NCBI GenBank assembly: GCA_026396175.1
Contig: JAPLXG010000006.1
Coordinates: forward strand, 140,492-185,082
Direction: 5' to 3'
Origin: Candidatus Moraniibacteriota bacterium
GTDB taxonomy: Bacteria; Patescibacteriota; Minisyncoccia; Moranbacterales; UBA2206
Length of the DNA stretch: 44,591 nucleotides
Part shown: positions 29,064 to 37,178 of the stretch, piece after piece
How positions within the stretch are numbered: the stretch's first letter is position 1
How the letters are laid out: each line of letters starts with the position of its first letter
Translations under genes and position numbers: made by a program
Notes under the pieces: generated by a model
Seen by the model: only the letters and a program-made list of their open reading frames with translations
What the model was told of the DNA's origin: nothing
The model's database searches: none

Positions 29064-29195
29064 GCAGGAGCGGGTTTGTAACCCGCTCCTTTTAGTTTAC
29101 AGGTTAAATGATTTTGTAAGTTTGATTTTATGATACCGGCTCCTGGTTTATGAATTAGTAAACTATGCGAAACGGGTTACAAACCCGTTCCTGCG
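29064..29195. repeat. Pair of GGGTT-ACCC hairpin repeats
   Basis: 29066-29090 (AGGAGCGGGTT...AACCCGCTCCT) and 29167-29195 (AACGGGTT...AACCCGTTCCTGCG) are related palindromes in opposite orientation; a third relative is 40388-40412. The 28992-29249 gap holds these and the terminator, nothing else. Confidence 0.7.
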
Positions 29196-29249
29196 AAAAG
29201 GTGAATTATGCGGAACCCCGTCTGGGCGCGGTTTCTGCGGAATATTCTA

Positions 29250-32200
29250 CTAATAATTTTCAACAACCGCTCCCGGAATCAATTCTAAGATTTCACTTTC
29301 CAGGTCATAACTTTTCGTGATGCAATAGGGGGTTTCTAATTTTGTGTTATTAATTTTGAGGTAGACTTTTGTGTCGCCAATCTTGCATTTTCCGAAATGA
29401 GCGGAAAGGGTGCGGAGGGTTTCTTGATCAGATGCCGTGGGGAGGGTGACAATAATTTTTGATGCCTCTTCGACATCTTTTTTTTGCGGTGAAGCTCCAG
29501 GCTCTAAGAGCCCGTTGGGCGGGCTCTTAGAGCCTATGACGGAGTAAGAAACGGTGGTGCCGTTATTTTTTTGTGTCGCCATAATTCTGGCGCGCTCATT
29601 CATTTCCTCTTGATTGATTACTTTGGCGCTGTCGACGAGAAGCTTGAAGCTACCGTCTTTGTCGGAGATTTTTCCGGAGGCCAAAATAATTTTGTCTTCT
29701 TCCCAGAGTGAGCCGGTGGCTTCGAGCGTTTTGGGGAAAACGATAAATTCAATATTGGAGTACATATCTTCGATGGTAGCGAAAAGCATCGTCTTTTGAT
29801 TTTTGAGAAAAATCTTTTTGACTTTGGAAATCACTCCGCCCAAAGTGATTTCTTGCCCTACCAAATCTTTCCCCACATTGCGAATCGGCACGCCGACCGA
29901 ATCGATGTAGGCCTGAAAATCGGCGGCGGGGTGGCCGCTGATGTAGAGGCCGATCAGTTCTTTTTCCCAAGCTAGTTGTTGTTTTTTGGTGGCGGGGAAA
30001 GTGGGGAGGAGTTGGATTTCCGGTTCGGCGAGTTCCATTGCGCCGAAAAGACTAACTTGATTGGAGTTTTTGTTTTTTTGAAAATTCTTGGAATGCGCCA
30101 GAATATTTTCAATCGAAGCGACGATTTGATTTCTCTCGCCCAAATCTTCCAGCGCGCCGACTTTTGCGAGCGCTTCGATAGATTTTTTATTCAGATCTTT
30201 GGATTCGACGCGTTCAATGAAATTAGCCAGGCTCGTGAAACGACCATTGCGTTTTCTTTCCTCGACAATGATGTGGGCAACATTGTGTCCAACATTTTTC
30301 ACGGCGTTGAGGCCAAAACGGATTTTCTCTGATTTATTTTCCAAATCAACCCCAGCACCAAAATTTTCTTTATTTGCATTTTCAATATTTAAATCGCCAG
30401 TGTCATTTTGGGAAGTTATTTTGGTGACGGGGCGAGCGATAACTGAAAATTCTTCAAAACTTTCATTGACATTCGGGGGCATTACTTTGATACCCATTTC
30501 GCGACATTCCGTGACTTCAATGGCGACGCGATCAATGTCATCTTGATCGGAAGTGAGCAGTGCCGCCATAAATTCCGCCGGGTAATGCGCTTTGAGGTAA
30601 GCCGTTTGGTAGCCGATCATCGCGTAACAAGCGGCGTGCGAACGATTGAAACCATAGCCGGCGAACGGTTCGATGTATGCAAAAACTTTTTCCGCCACTC
30701 TTCTGTCGGTGCCGAGCTTGACGCAACTTTCAATAAATTTAATTTTCTGCTCGGCAATGAGGGCAAAGATTTTTTTGCCCATTGCTTTTCGCAGCACGTC
30801 CGCTTCGCCCAAGGTGAAACCGGCCAAGGCTTGGGCGATTTGCATCACTTGTTCTTGATAGACAGCAACGCCATAGGTTTTTTCCAAAATCGGTTTTAGT
30901 TTTGGGTGGAGATATTGGATTGATTTTTCACCGTGCTTGCGGGAAATGAAATCGGGAATCCAGTCCATCGGCCCCGGGCGATAAAGCGCGACCATCGCGA
31001 TGATATCTTCAAAAACCGAAGGCTGAAGCAATTTCAAATAGCGTTTCATTCCGGAACTTTCCAATTGAAAGACACCGGTGGTTTGCGCTTTTTGCAAAAG
31101 CTTAAACGTCTGCGGATCTTCCTCGGGAATGTCATCAATATTCAGGTCATTTTTTTTAGTTTTCTTGAGGATGCGCAAAGTGTTTTGCATGATGGTGAGA
31201 TTTTTCAAGCCCAAAAAGTCCATTTTCAGTAGGCCAATCTTTTCCACATAACTGGACTTGGTGGAAGAAGAATATTGCGTCACCGAACCTTCTTTTTTGC
31301 CTTGCATCTTTTGGAGCGGAGTATATTCCGTCACTGGTTCGCGCGTGATGACCACGCCGCAAGCATGCATTGAGGCGTGACGCACGACGCCTTCCAAGCG
31401 TTTGGCGCTATCGACTAATTTTTTGGCGTCTCCGCCGGAAGCATAGAAATCTTTGAACTCTTTGACGTTTTCCAGCGCGTCGGCAATAGTGGAAAACATC
31501 GGAATGAGTTTCGCCGTTTTGTCACAAAAGTCATAGGGAAAGCCAAGGGCGCGTCCGGCATCGCGGATGGCGGCGCGGGCGGCCATTGTTCCGAAAGTAA
31601 TAATTTGCGCGACGTGGTCATTGCCATACTTTCCGCGCACATAGTCCAAAACTTCATCACGGCGGTCGTCGGCAAAGTCCATATCGATATCAGGCATCGA
31701 GATTCTTTCCGGATTTAAAAAGCGCTCAAAAAGTAAATCATATTTGATCGGATCAAGATTGGTGATTCCGATGAGATAGGACACAAAACTGCCGGCGGCG
31801 CTACCACGGCCCGGACCAACCACGATGCCTTGATCTTTGGCCCAGTTGATCATATCTTGCACGATGAGAAAGTAGGAGGCGAAGCCGGTTTTTTCGATAA
31901 TCGAAAGTTCATACTCCATTCGATCTCTGTGTACTTGCAAAATATCATCTGGCTTAAATCTTTTACTCAGACCTTCCTCGGTCAGTTTACGCAAGAATGT
32001 TTCCGTCGTTTCACCTTCCGGCACATCAAAATGAGGGAGTTGGGTTTCGCCTAATTTTATTTCCAGATTACACTTGTCTACAATTTCTTGAGTATTAGAA
32101 AGCGCTTCCGGTGTCGCAGAAAAATGCTCAGCCATTTCTTCAGGGCTCTTGAGGTAGAGTTTGAAATCCATCATATTCATCCGATCTTTTTCTTCTACTT

Positions 32201-32888
32201 TGCGGTTGGTTTGGATGCAAAGAAGAATATCTTGCACTGACGCATCATCTTCATTGACATAATGAATGTCGTTCGTGGCAACGAGGGGAATATTATATTT
32301 TTTGGAAATAGCAATCAGCGCATCGTTAGCAATTTGTTGTGGAGCAAATTTAGGATGATGTTGGATTTCCAAATAGAAATTACCAGCGCCAAAAATATCT
32401 TGATATTCCAACGCTAATCTTTCCGCTTTTTCCATGTTCCCCGAAATGGCGGCGGACGGTACTTCGCCTTCAGCGCAAGCACTAAGGCCGATGAGACCTT
32501 CGGCATGAGAACGCAAAACGGTTTTGTCGATGCGTGGTTTGTAGTAAAAACCTTCAAGGTGCGCGATAGTGATGAGGCGCATCAAGTTTTTGTAGCCCGC
32601 TTCATTTTTAGCCAGGAGAATGAGATGATGGCGCTTGCGATCAGCCGAGTCGGGGTTTTTGCTGTGCAGATCAGTCGGCGTGATATACATCTCGCAACCG
32701 ATGATTGGTTTTATCCCACGCGCCTTGGCTTTGATATAGAATTCAATCGCGCCGTACAGTACACCGTGATCAGTAATCGCTAGTGAATCCATTCCCAGTT
32801 CTTTGGCGCGGTCCAAAATATCATCGACTTTGGCGAGGCCGTCGAGGAGAGAGAAATGGGTGTGGACGTGGAGATGGGTAAACTTCAT
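29250..32888 (-). CDS. dnaE: DNA polymerase III alpha subunit
   Basis: Replicative polymerase, 1212 residues, DnaE1-type order. The N-terminal PHP domain opens with THLHVHTHFSLLDG and continues through ITDHGVLYGA and IIGCEMY; metal-type histidines are kept, so PHP exonuclease activity is possible. The palm has GPGRGSAAGSFVSYL and the catalytic PDIDMDFADDRRDEV, with the further Asp region KMDFLGLKNL. The tandem HhH and OB-fold parts follow (FGLNAVKNVG; VGQEITLGGVISKVKK). Two insertions stand out: about 38 residues before KIRFGLNAVKNVG (IARPVTKITSQNDTGD onward) and, near the C-terminus, a repeat-encoded stretch with PPNGLLEPGAS at 29499-29535. No dnaE promoter was recognised. Confidence 0.97.
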   Translation of the reverse strand: MKFTHLHVHTHFSLLDGLAKVDDILDRAKELGMDSLAITDHGVLYGAIEFYIKAKARGIKPIIGCEMYITPTDLHSKNPDSADRKRHHLILLAKNEAGYKNLMRLITIAHLEGFYYKPRIDKTVLRSHAEGLIGLSACAEGEVPSAAISGNMEKAERLALEYQDIFGAGNFYLEIQHHPKFAPQQIANDALIAISKKYNIPLVATNDIHYVNEDDASVQDILLCIQTNRKVEEKDRMNMMDFKLYLKSPEEMAEHFSATPEALSNTQEIVDKCNLEIKLGETQLPHFDVPEGETTETFLRKLTEEGLSKRFKPDDILQVHRDRMEYELSIIEKTGFASYFLIVQDMINWAKDQGIVVGPGRGSAAGSFVSYLIGITNLDPIKYDLLFERFLNPERISMPDIDMDFADDRRDEVLDYVRGKYGNDHVAQIITFGTMAARAAIRDAGRALGFPYDFCDKTAKLIPMFSTIADALENVKEFKDFYASGGDAKKLVDSAKRLEGVVRHASMHACGVVITREPVTEYTPLQKMQGKKEGSVTQYSSSTKSSYVEKIGLLKMDFLGLKNLTIMQNTLRILKKTKKNDLNIDDIPEEDPQTFKLLQKAQTTGVFQLESSGMKRYLKLLQPSVFEDIIAMVALYRPGPMDWIPDFISRKHGEKSIQYLHPKLKPILEKTYGVAVYQEQVMQIAQALAGFTLGEADVLRKAMGKKIFALIAEQKIKFIESCVKLGTDRRVAEKVFAYIEPFAGYGFNRSHAACYAMIGYQTAYLKAHYPAEFMAALLTSDQDDIDRVAIEVTECREMGIKVMPPNVNESFEEFSVIARPVTKITSQNDTGDLNIENANKENFGAGVDLENKSEKIRFGLNAVKNVGHNVAHIIVEERKRNGRFTSLANFIERVESKDLNKKSIEALAKVGALEDLGERNQIVASIENILAHSKNFQKNKNSNQVSLFGAMELAEPEIQLLPTFPATKKQQLAWEKELIGLYISGHPAADFQAYIDSVGVPIRNVGKDLVGQEITLGGVISKVKKIFLKNQKTMLFATIEDMYSNIEFIVFPKTLEATGSLWEEDKIILASGKISDKDGSFKLLVDSAKVINQEEMNERARIMATQKNNGTTVSYSVIGSKSPPNGLLEPGASPQKKDVEEASKIIVTLPTASDQETLRTLSAHFGKCKIGDTKVYLKINNTKLETPYCITKSYDLESEILELIPGAVVENY
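29499..29535. repeat. GGCTCTAAGAGCC palindrome inside dnaE
   Basis: Arms AGGCTCTAAGAGCCCG (29499-29514) and CGGGCTCTTAGAGCCT (29520-29535) are perfect inverted repeats around TTGGG. In frame in dnaE it encodes IGSKSPPNGLLEPG. The same palindrome lies in frame in rnhB (33419-33456). Confidence 0.9.
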
Positions 32889-32889
32889 A

Positions 32890-33005
32890 GAATTTCTAAT
32901 TTCTAATTTTCAATTTCTAAACAAGGCATAATTTCTTAATGACTAAATTTTAAAATTGGATAATTGGAAATTGTTTGAAAATTGAAAATTGTGAATTGAA
33001 AATTA
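32890..33005. repeat. AT-rich dyad element, copy 6 (upstream of dnaE)
   Basis: AATTTCT heptads, centre TTAATGACTAAATTTTAAAA, then ATTGTTTGAAAATTGAAAAT. It occupies the first third of the dnaE-rnhB divergent gap. The rest of this 382-bp gap holds a hairpin with CTATCTT/AAGATAG arms (about 33090-33127), an ACGAATT word array (33131-33172) and the rnhB promoter. Confidence 0.75.
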
Positions 33006-33130
33006 AGAGACAAAATAAAACCACTATCTAAAAAATAGGGGTCGTCAATATAGTATCAAAAAATTCTTTTAGCATGTTGTTTGTGCTATCTTCATCGCCC
33101 GGACGGATCCTTGGGGTTTGCAAGATAGGG

Positions 33131-33172
33131 TATTCTCTACGAATTACGAATTTGTACGAATATACGAATGTA
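33131..33172. repeat. ACGAATT word array
   Basis: TCTCTACGAATTACGAATTT followed by GTACGAATATACGAATGTAC, the same word family that ends the NuoF-like and [NiFe] small-subunit genes. Confidence 0.7.
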
Positions 33173-33230
33173 CAAATCTCAGCAAATACAGTTTAGCATA
33201 GTTTTGGAAAATAAAAAATTGGTCGAAATG

Positions 33231-33260
33231 TTGGTAAATTAACTAGAAATACGCTAGAAT
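33231..33260 (+). promoter_or_regulatory. Promoter of rnhB, predicted leaderless or near-leaderless
   Basis: TTGGTA (33231-33236), 18 bp, TAGAAT (33255-33260). ATG 33271 lies 10 nt after the -10 box and has no Shine-Dalgarno, so the leader can be only a few bases. Confidence 0.6.
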
Positions 33261-33270
33261 AAACATAATT

Positions 33271-34134
33271 ATGAAAACTACCATTGCTACATTTGAACAA
33301 GAAGAACAGCTTTTGGCTTCAGGCTTTGATTTTGTTTTGGGGATTGATGAGGCGGGGCGGGGGCCGTTGGCGGGGCCGGTGGTGGCGAGCGTTTGCGTAT
33401 TAAAACCAGAAGCAGTGCAGGCTCTAAGAGCCCGTAGCAACGGGCTCTTAGAGCCTGAGTCTACGGATAAAAAATGGAATTTTATTCGTGATTCAAAGAC
33501 GCTTAGCGAAAAGCAACGTGAGGCGATGTTTGATTTTGTCCATGAGCATTTTTTTGTTGGTGTGGGAATTTGTGATCACAAAACGATTGATCGGATGAAT
33601 ATTTTGGAGGCGACATATTTGGCGATGAAAAAAGCGATAAACTCTTTGACAAGAGAAATTTCTAATTCACCTAATTACCTAATTTCTAATAAAAATTCCA
33701 ATGTTGAAATTCCAAAGCCAAGCCTCAAGTCTGATGGGTCGCCTTGCCGAATCGAGGCAAGCGAGCAGGAAATCCAAAATTCTAAATTTCAGACTGCTCG
33801 GAAAATTATATTAGTGGACGGAAATAAAACCATACCAAGTTTATCTATGGAACAGCTGGCGATTGTTAGTGGGGACAAGCTTGTGAAATCAATTGCGGCG
33901 GCGTCAATCATCGCCAAAGTGACGCGGGACAGAATGATTTGCGAGGCGGACAAATTATATCCCGAGTATGGCCTAGCTAAGCATAAAGGTTATGGCACGA
34001 AAATGCATATGGAAGCGCTCAAAAAATATGGCCCTTCGGCGATTCACAGGCTTAGTTTTGAGCCAATGAAAGGCTGGACGAAGCGGGCCGAAGGGTGCTA
34101 TTATAAAGGTGTAAAGTATCAGATTAATCCTTAA
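33271..34134 (+). CDS. rnhB: Ribonuclease HII with repeat-derived insertions
   Basis: Removes RNA from RNA-DNA hybrids. Catalytic residues are all present: D and E of LGIDEAGRGPLAGPVV, the aspartate of LVDGNKTIP, and that of IVSGDKLVKSIAAASIIAKVTRD region. The family usually has about 200 residues; this one has 287. The excess is in two places. Between VCVLKP and RDSKTLSE, about 20 residues are encoded by a perfect palindrome at 33419-33456 (ALRARSNGLLEP). Before KIILVDGN, about 45 residues at 33655-33800 (ISNSPNYLISNKNSNVE onward) come from AATTTCT-type words and another GCCTTGCC/GGCAAGC inverted repeat. Both lie in surface loops between conserved blocks, so function is likely kept. Confidence 0.94.
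   Translation: MKTTIATFEQEEQLLASGFDFVLGIDEAGRGPLAGPVVASVCVLKPEAVQALRARSNGLLEPESTDKKWNFIRDSKTLSEKQREAMFDFVHEHFFVGVGICDHKTIDRMNILEATYLAMKKAINSLTREISNSPNYLISNKNSNVEIPKPSLKSDGSPCRIEASEQEIQNSKFQTARKIILVDGNKTIPSLSMEQLAIVSGDKLVKSIAAASIIAKVTRDRMICEADKLYPEYGLAKHKGYGTKMHMEALKKYGPSAIHRLSFEPMKGWTKRAEGCYYKGVKYQINP
33419..33456. repeat. GGCTCTAAGAGCC palindrome inside rnhB
   Basis: 17-bp perfect arms AGGCTCTAAGAGCCCGT (33419-33435) and ACGGGCTCTTAGAGCCT (33440-33456) around AGCA. It is read as QALRARSNGLLEPE. Confidence 0.92.
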
Positions 34135-34153
34135 CGTGAGTACAAAAAAACAT

Positions 34154-35320
34154 ATGAAAATAGGAATTGACGCACGAACAATACTAAATCCAGAAAGAGG
34201 CGAGGAGATTGGCGCGGGGCATTATGCCTATCAGCTAATCCGCCATCTTTTGGAAATTGACAAGGAAAATGAGTATGTTTTGTTTTTTGATTTTCGCGTG
34301 CGGGAAAAAGACGTCGCGAAATTTTCGCGGGAGAATGTCAAGATAAAATTTTATCCTTTTTCCGATTACAAAAAATATCTGCCGGGAGCGTACAGCGAAA
34401 TTTTGGGCACAGCGACTCTCGCAAAAGAAAAATTAGACATCTTGCACACAACTTCTCCGATGAGCAGAATTCCGAGTAGCTACTCCGGAAAAACGATTGT
34501 GACGATTTATGATTTGGCAGTGGTAAAAGTGCCGGATGTTTTTCCGATTCTCTCTCGCACGAAAACCAAAACAATGCTCTCGATGGCGATTAGCAAAGCG
34601 GACAAATTGATTGCCGTTTCCAACTCGACCAAAAAAGATATTTGCGAACTTTTCAAATGTCCCGAGGATAAAGTGCAAGTGATTTATAGTGGATTTGATA
34701 AACGCCTAGAAGAAAGATCCACTTCATTGCGGATGAATGTGCTCAAGCGCTATGGAATGGAAGCGGGCGACAAGTATATGCTATTTCTAGGAACGATTGA
34801 GCCAATCAAAAACATCACACGCCTATTTGAAGCTTTCGCGGATTTCAAAAAACGTTTTGCAACAGCCGGCAAAAATTTTAATCACAAGTTGGTTATGGCG
34901 GGGAAGCGTGGTTGGCTGGCTGGGGAGTATAAGCGCTTGGCGAAAGATTTGGGAATCGACAAAGAAGTGATTTTCACTGGCTACATCATTGGTGACAATT
35001 TGGCGCCACTGTTTGCTCAGGCGGATTTTTTCGTGATGCCTTCGCTCTATGAAGGTTTCGGCACGACTGTGCTTGAAGCATTAGTGACCGGCGTGCCGGT
35101 AATTTCGTCCAATGTTTCTTCTATTCCGGAAATCGCTGGAGACGCGGCGAAACTGGTAAATCCCTTGAACACAAAAGAAATCGCCGACGCGATGTTTGAG
35201 TTTTCGCAAAACGAAGCATTGAAAGACAGCTATCGCGAGAAAGGCAAGGCACAAGTTGAGAAATTCAATTGGGAAAAATGCGCGAGAGAGACTTTGGAAT
35301 TGTATAAAAGCTTAGGATAG
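34154..35320 (+). CDS. Family 4 (GT-B) glycosyltransferase
   Basis: Transfers a sugar from an activated donor, probably to a surface glycan. The N-terminal KIGIDARTILNPERGEEIGA with HYAYQLIRHL is the acceptor-side opening of the mannosyltransferase-like GT4 group; YDLAVVKVPDVFPI and ISKADKLIAVSNSTKKDI follow. The donor half has LFLGTIEPIKNI, VFTGY-type VIFTGYIIGDN, and PSLYEGFGTTVLEAL with the conserved E-x7-E, then AAKLVNPLNTKEIADAM. About 388 residues is typical. GTG 34136 is an alternative start adding MSTKKH; the ATG at the conserved opening is preferred. It starts right behind rnhB. Confidence 0.92.
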   Translation: MKIGIDARTILNPERGEEIGAGHYAYQLIRHLLEIDKENEYVLFFDFRVREKDVAKFSRENVKIKFYPFSDYKKYLPGAYSEILGTATLAKEKLDILHTTSPMSRIPSSYSGKTIVTIYDLAVVKVPDVFPILSRTKTKTMLSMAISKADKLIAVSNSTKKDICELFKCPEDKVQVIYSGFDKRLEERSTSLRMNVLKRYGMEAGDKYMLFLGTIEPIKNITRLFEAFADFKKRFATAGKNFNHKLVMAGKRGWLAGEYKRLAKDLGIDKEVIFTGYIIGDNLAPLFAQADFFVMPSLYEGFGTTVLEALVTGVPVISSNVSSIPEIAGDAAKLVNPLNTKEIADAMFEFSQNEALKDSYREKGKAQVEKFNWEKCARETLELYKSLG

Positions 35321-35343
35321 AATTTATCAAACTTTTCTTTTTG

Positions 35344-35464
35344 TGTCATCCCCGAGTAGTCGGGGATCCAGTGGGTAGGCTTTGTTTAAATAGCTAATCT
35401 AACTACTAGGCCAATCCTGCTAATTTAGTTTTTACACTAGATTCCCGCCTTCGCGGGAATGACA
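35344..35464. repeat. TGTCAT-family MITE variant
   Basis: TGTCATCCCCG... and ...CGGGAATGACA ends, with internal hairpins CCCCGAGTAGTCGGGG and TTCCCGCCTTCGCGGGAA. 121 bp; no ORF. Confidence 0.75.
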
Positions 35465-35471
35465 ATATCTG

Positions 35472-35783
35472 ATGCAAAAATTTTGGAAATCAATTTCGGC
35501 CATTGAGGCGAAAGAACTGCTCAAACAAAAATCCCACGACGGGGATTTTTGTGTTTTAGACGTGCGGACAGAAAAAGAATTTTTGAGCGGCGCAATTCCT
35601 GGTGCGCTTGATTTAGATTTTTACGCGGCGGATTTTTCGCAAAAATTAGATGCGCTCAATAAGAATAAAATTTATTTAATTTATTGCCGCACTGGCAGTC
35701 GGAGCAAGGCCGTGTTGTCTATGATGAAGCAGTTGGGTTTCCGGTATGTTTACGAATTAGATGGCGGGTATATCAGTTTATAG
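35472..35783 (+). CDS. Rhodanese-like single-domain sulfurtransferase
   Basis: A 103-residue cytosolic rhodanese domain. CVLDVRTEKEFLSGAIPGAL is the CH2A motif, and the active-site loop is IYCRTGSRSKAV, with the catalytic Cys and the CRxGxRS signature of PspE/GlpE-like proteins. The C-terminal YELDGGYISL is the CH2B motif. It could move sulfane sulfur from thiosulfate or persulfides; partners are not known. A MITE lies directly upstream, and the start is 7 nt after it. Confidence 0.9.
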   Translation: MQKFWKSISAIEAKELLKQKSHDGDFCVLDVRTEKEFLSGAIPGALDLDFYAADFSQKLDALNKNKIYLIYCRTGSRSKAVLSMMKQLGFRYVYELDGGYISL

Positions 35784-35802
35784 CTTGCCCGGCGCCAGGG
35801 GG

Positions 35803-35831
35803 TTGCCAAATTAGGAATATTCCGCTACAAT
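35803..35831 (+). promoter_or_regulatory. Sigma-70-type promoter of the 35903 secreted-protein gene
   Basis: TTGCCA (35803-35808), 17 bp, TACAAT (35826-35831). Transcript start is expected near 35838, leaving a ~65-nt leader with an AGATTT...AAATCT hairpin and a GGGGGA Shine-Dalgarno. Confidence 0.75.
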
Positions 35832-35902
35832 AGTTATCTATTGGCAGATTGTGGCTAATAGATTTTTTTCTTTTCAAATCTAAAAAACGGGGGAATTTGG
35901 CG

Positions 35903-36748
35903 ATGAAGACAAAAGTATTCTTTGTGGTGCTGATCAGTATTTTGTCGATGTGTGCTTCGGCTGTGGCGGGCAACTTTTGGATCGGGAAAATTCCCGAGCC
36001 TGGCAGTAGTGAGGCCTTATTTTCGCAATCTGCCGAAGCTGGCAAGATTTGGATTGGGGATATACCTGGCTCCGGAAGCAAAGAGGGAGAAATGTTGGCC
36101 AATGAAAGGAACAGCGACCCCTGCGGATTTTTGGCCAAATGGGGGCTTGTCCTGACTGTGTGGCAGGGCGGTAATGCTGAACATGGCATGACATCTGCCG
36201 AAATTATTGTCTTTGCCACGGAGGAAAACGATGGAAACGTCGTTGCCATGTTGACAGGGGCGCAAAAACTCATCATTGCCAGACAGGGATGGAGCAGCGA
36301 TTTTGAGTACAGATTATTGGAGTCAATGGGTTATGGCTCAGGTCAGAGTAACCGCTGCAAGTGGTATGGAAATAGTCCTAACTATATTGGTACATCGTAT
36401 CAATACGCCTTAGAGAAAAGTCGCGGGCTAACTTTCGAAGAGGCATTTTTGAAATTTACTTATGGCCAAGGGAATTGGAAGGAATTTCAGGATATATATG
36501 CCGCTTACGCCCGGTTTATAAATGAACATCTTGGGCTAAACACGTCATATTCTCCAAGGCCTGGCTCCAGCGGGTACTATCACGACTTCTCGGTGACACC
36601 GGAAAATCGTGACAAGTATATCGCGGCCGTCCAGCTCTTGCTTGAAAAAGCCAACTCACCGTTGGCAGACAAGGAATTGTTCACAAAATCCGGCACTCCC
36701 AGCATCATAAACTATGATGCGCCGGAAAAGTTTTGCCAGTGCCAGTAA
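35903..36748 (+). CDS. Secreted hypothetical protein with N-terminal internal repeat
   Basis: Not recognised. 281 residues starting with a clear Sec signal peptide MKTKVFFVVLISILSMCASA (cleavage after AVA). The mature N-terminus has two copies of a ~22-residue unit, each with a W-I-G-x-I-P core: FWIGKIPEPGSS and IWIGDIPGSGSK. A globular domain follows with aromatic-rich segments (GSGQSNRCKWYGNSPNYIG, TSYQYALEKSRGLTFEEAF, YARFINEHLGLNTSY) and ends CQCQ. ATG 35903 after GGGGGA is preferred; an upstream ATG would place residues before the signal. It has its own promoter and a terminator, so it is a single-gene unit. Function is unknown; an extracellular or surface role is inferred only from the signal peptide. 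Confidence 0.8.
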   Translation: MKTKVFFVVLISILSMCASAVAGNFWIGKIPEPGSSEALFSQSAEAGKIWIGDIPGSGSKEGEMLANERNSDPCGFLAKWGLVLTVWQGGNAEHGMTSAEIIVFATEENDGNVVAMLTGAQKLIIARQGWSSDFEYRLLESMGYGSGQSNRCKWYGNSPNYIGTSYQYALEKSRGLTFEEAFLKFTYGQGNWKEFQDIYAAYARFINEHLGLNTSYSPRPGSSGYYHDFSVTPENRDKYIAAVQLLLEKANSPLADKELFTKSGTPSIINYDAPEKFCQCQ

Positions 36749-36771
36749 GGCAAGGCAGAAGAAAATGGGAT

Positions 36772-36803
36772 AAAAGGTCATGATTATCAATCGTGGCCTT
36801 TTG
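36772..36803 (+). terminator. Terminator after the secreted-protein gene
   Basis: AAAAGG-T-CA and TG-GCCTTTT arms with an inner GAT/ATC pair form a hairpin followed by TGTATTTTT. Confidence 0.65.
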
Positions 36804-36834
36804 TATTTTTATGATAATTCAGTGCCATCTTAAA

Positions 36835-36867
36835 GAGGCTCAACCTCCATAAGGGAGGTTGAGCCTC
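36835..36867. repeat. 14-bp perfect palindrome
   Basis: GAGGCTCAACCTCC (36835-36848) and GGAGGTTGAGCCTC (36854-36867) around ATAAG. No T-run follows, so it is probably a dispersed palindrome rather than a terminator. Confidence 0.8.
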
Positions 36868-36885
36868 CAGCAGCTGGGTCTATTG

Positions 36886-36914
36886 TTGCCAAAAGGTCAA
36901 AATTAAGCTAGAAT
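36886..36914 (+). promoter_or_regulatory. Promoter of the ileS T-box transcript
   Basis: TTGCCA (36886-36891), 17 bp, TAGAAT (36909-36914); predicted start near 36921. Confidence 0.75.
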
Positions 36915-36920
36915 TATTTT

Positions 36921-37170
36921 ACAACTAAAAAGACGTTTGAGGAACTATCAATTCCGAGTCTCGAAGAAAGAACTTTCGCAGTTTTGCGCGAAAAAGTAGA
37001 CTCTTCCGGGTAAGCCCGTCATAGCCAGAATAAGGGTTTATTAGTTAAGTAGTTTATTAGTTAATTAGGCGTAAAACCAATTAACTATTCGACTAAGTAA
37101 CTAATTAACTAAATTAAGGTGGTACCACGATTTATTCGTCCTTAACGCTATGTTAAGGATTTTTATTTTT
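36921..37170 (+). promoter_or_regulatory. T-box riboswitch controlling ileS
   Basis: The 14-nt T-box AAGGTGGTACCACG (37116-37129) is followed by CGTCCTTAAC, and the terminator stem TCCTTAAC (37139-37146) with GTTAAGGA (37152-37159) and TTTTTATTTTT. These can form the mutually exclusive antiterminator and terminator. TGGT (37120-37123) would pair with ACCA of uncharged tRNA-Ile, whose discriminator here is A. Stem I is short, with GAGTCT/AGACTC (36956-36961, 36998-37003) and a candidate Ile specifier ATC at 36947-36949; the specifier assignment is uncertain. Between stem I and the T-box lies a heptad-type dyad (37037-37115, TAGTTAA words), apparently replacing or enlarging stem III. Confidence 0.88.
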
Positions 37171-37178
37171 AATTTTTC

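Noticed and set aside
36835-36867. Second terminator of the secreted-protein gene
   Set aside because: Perfect stem but no T-run; better seen as a dispersed palindrome.
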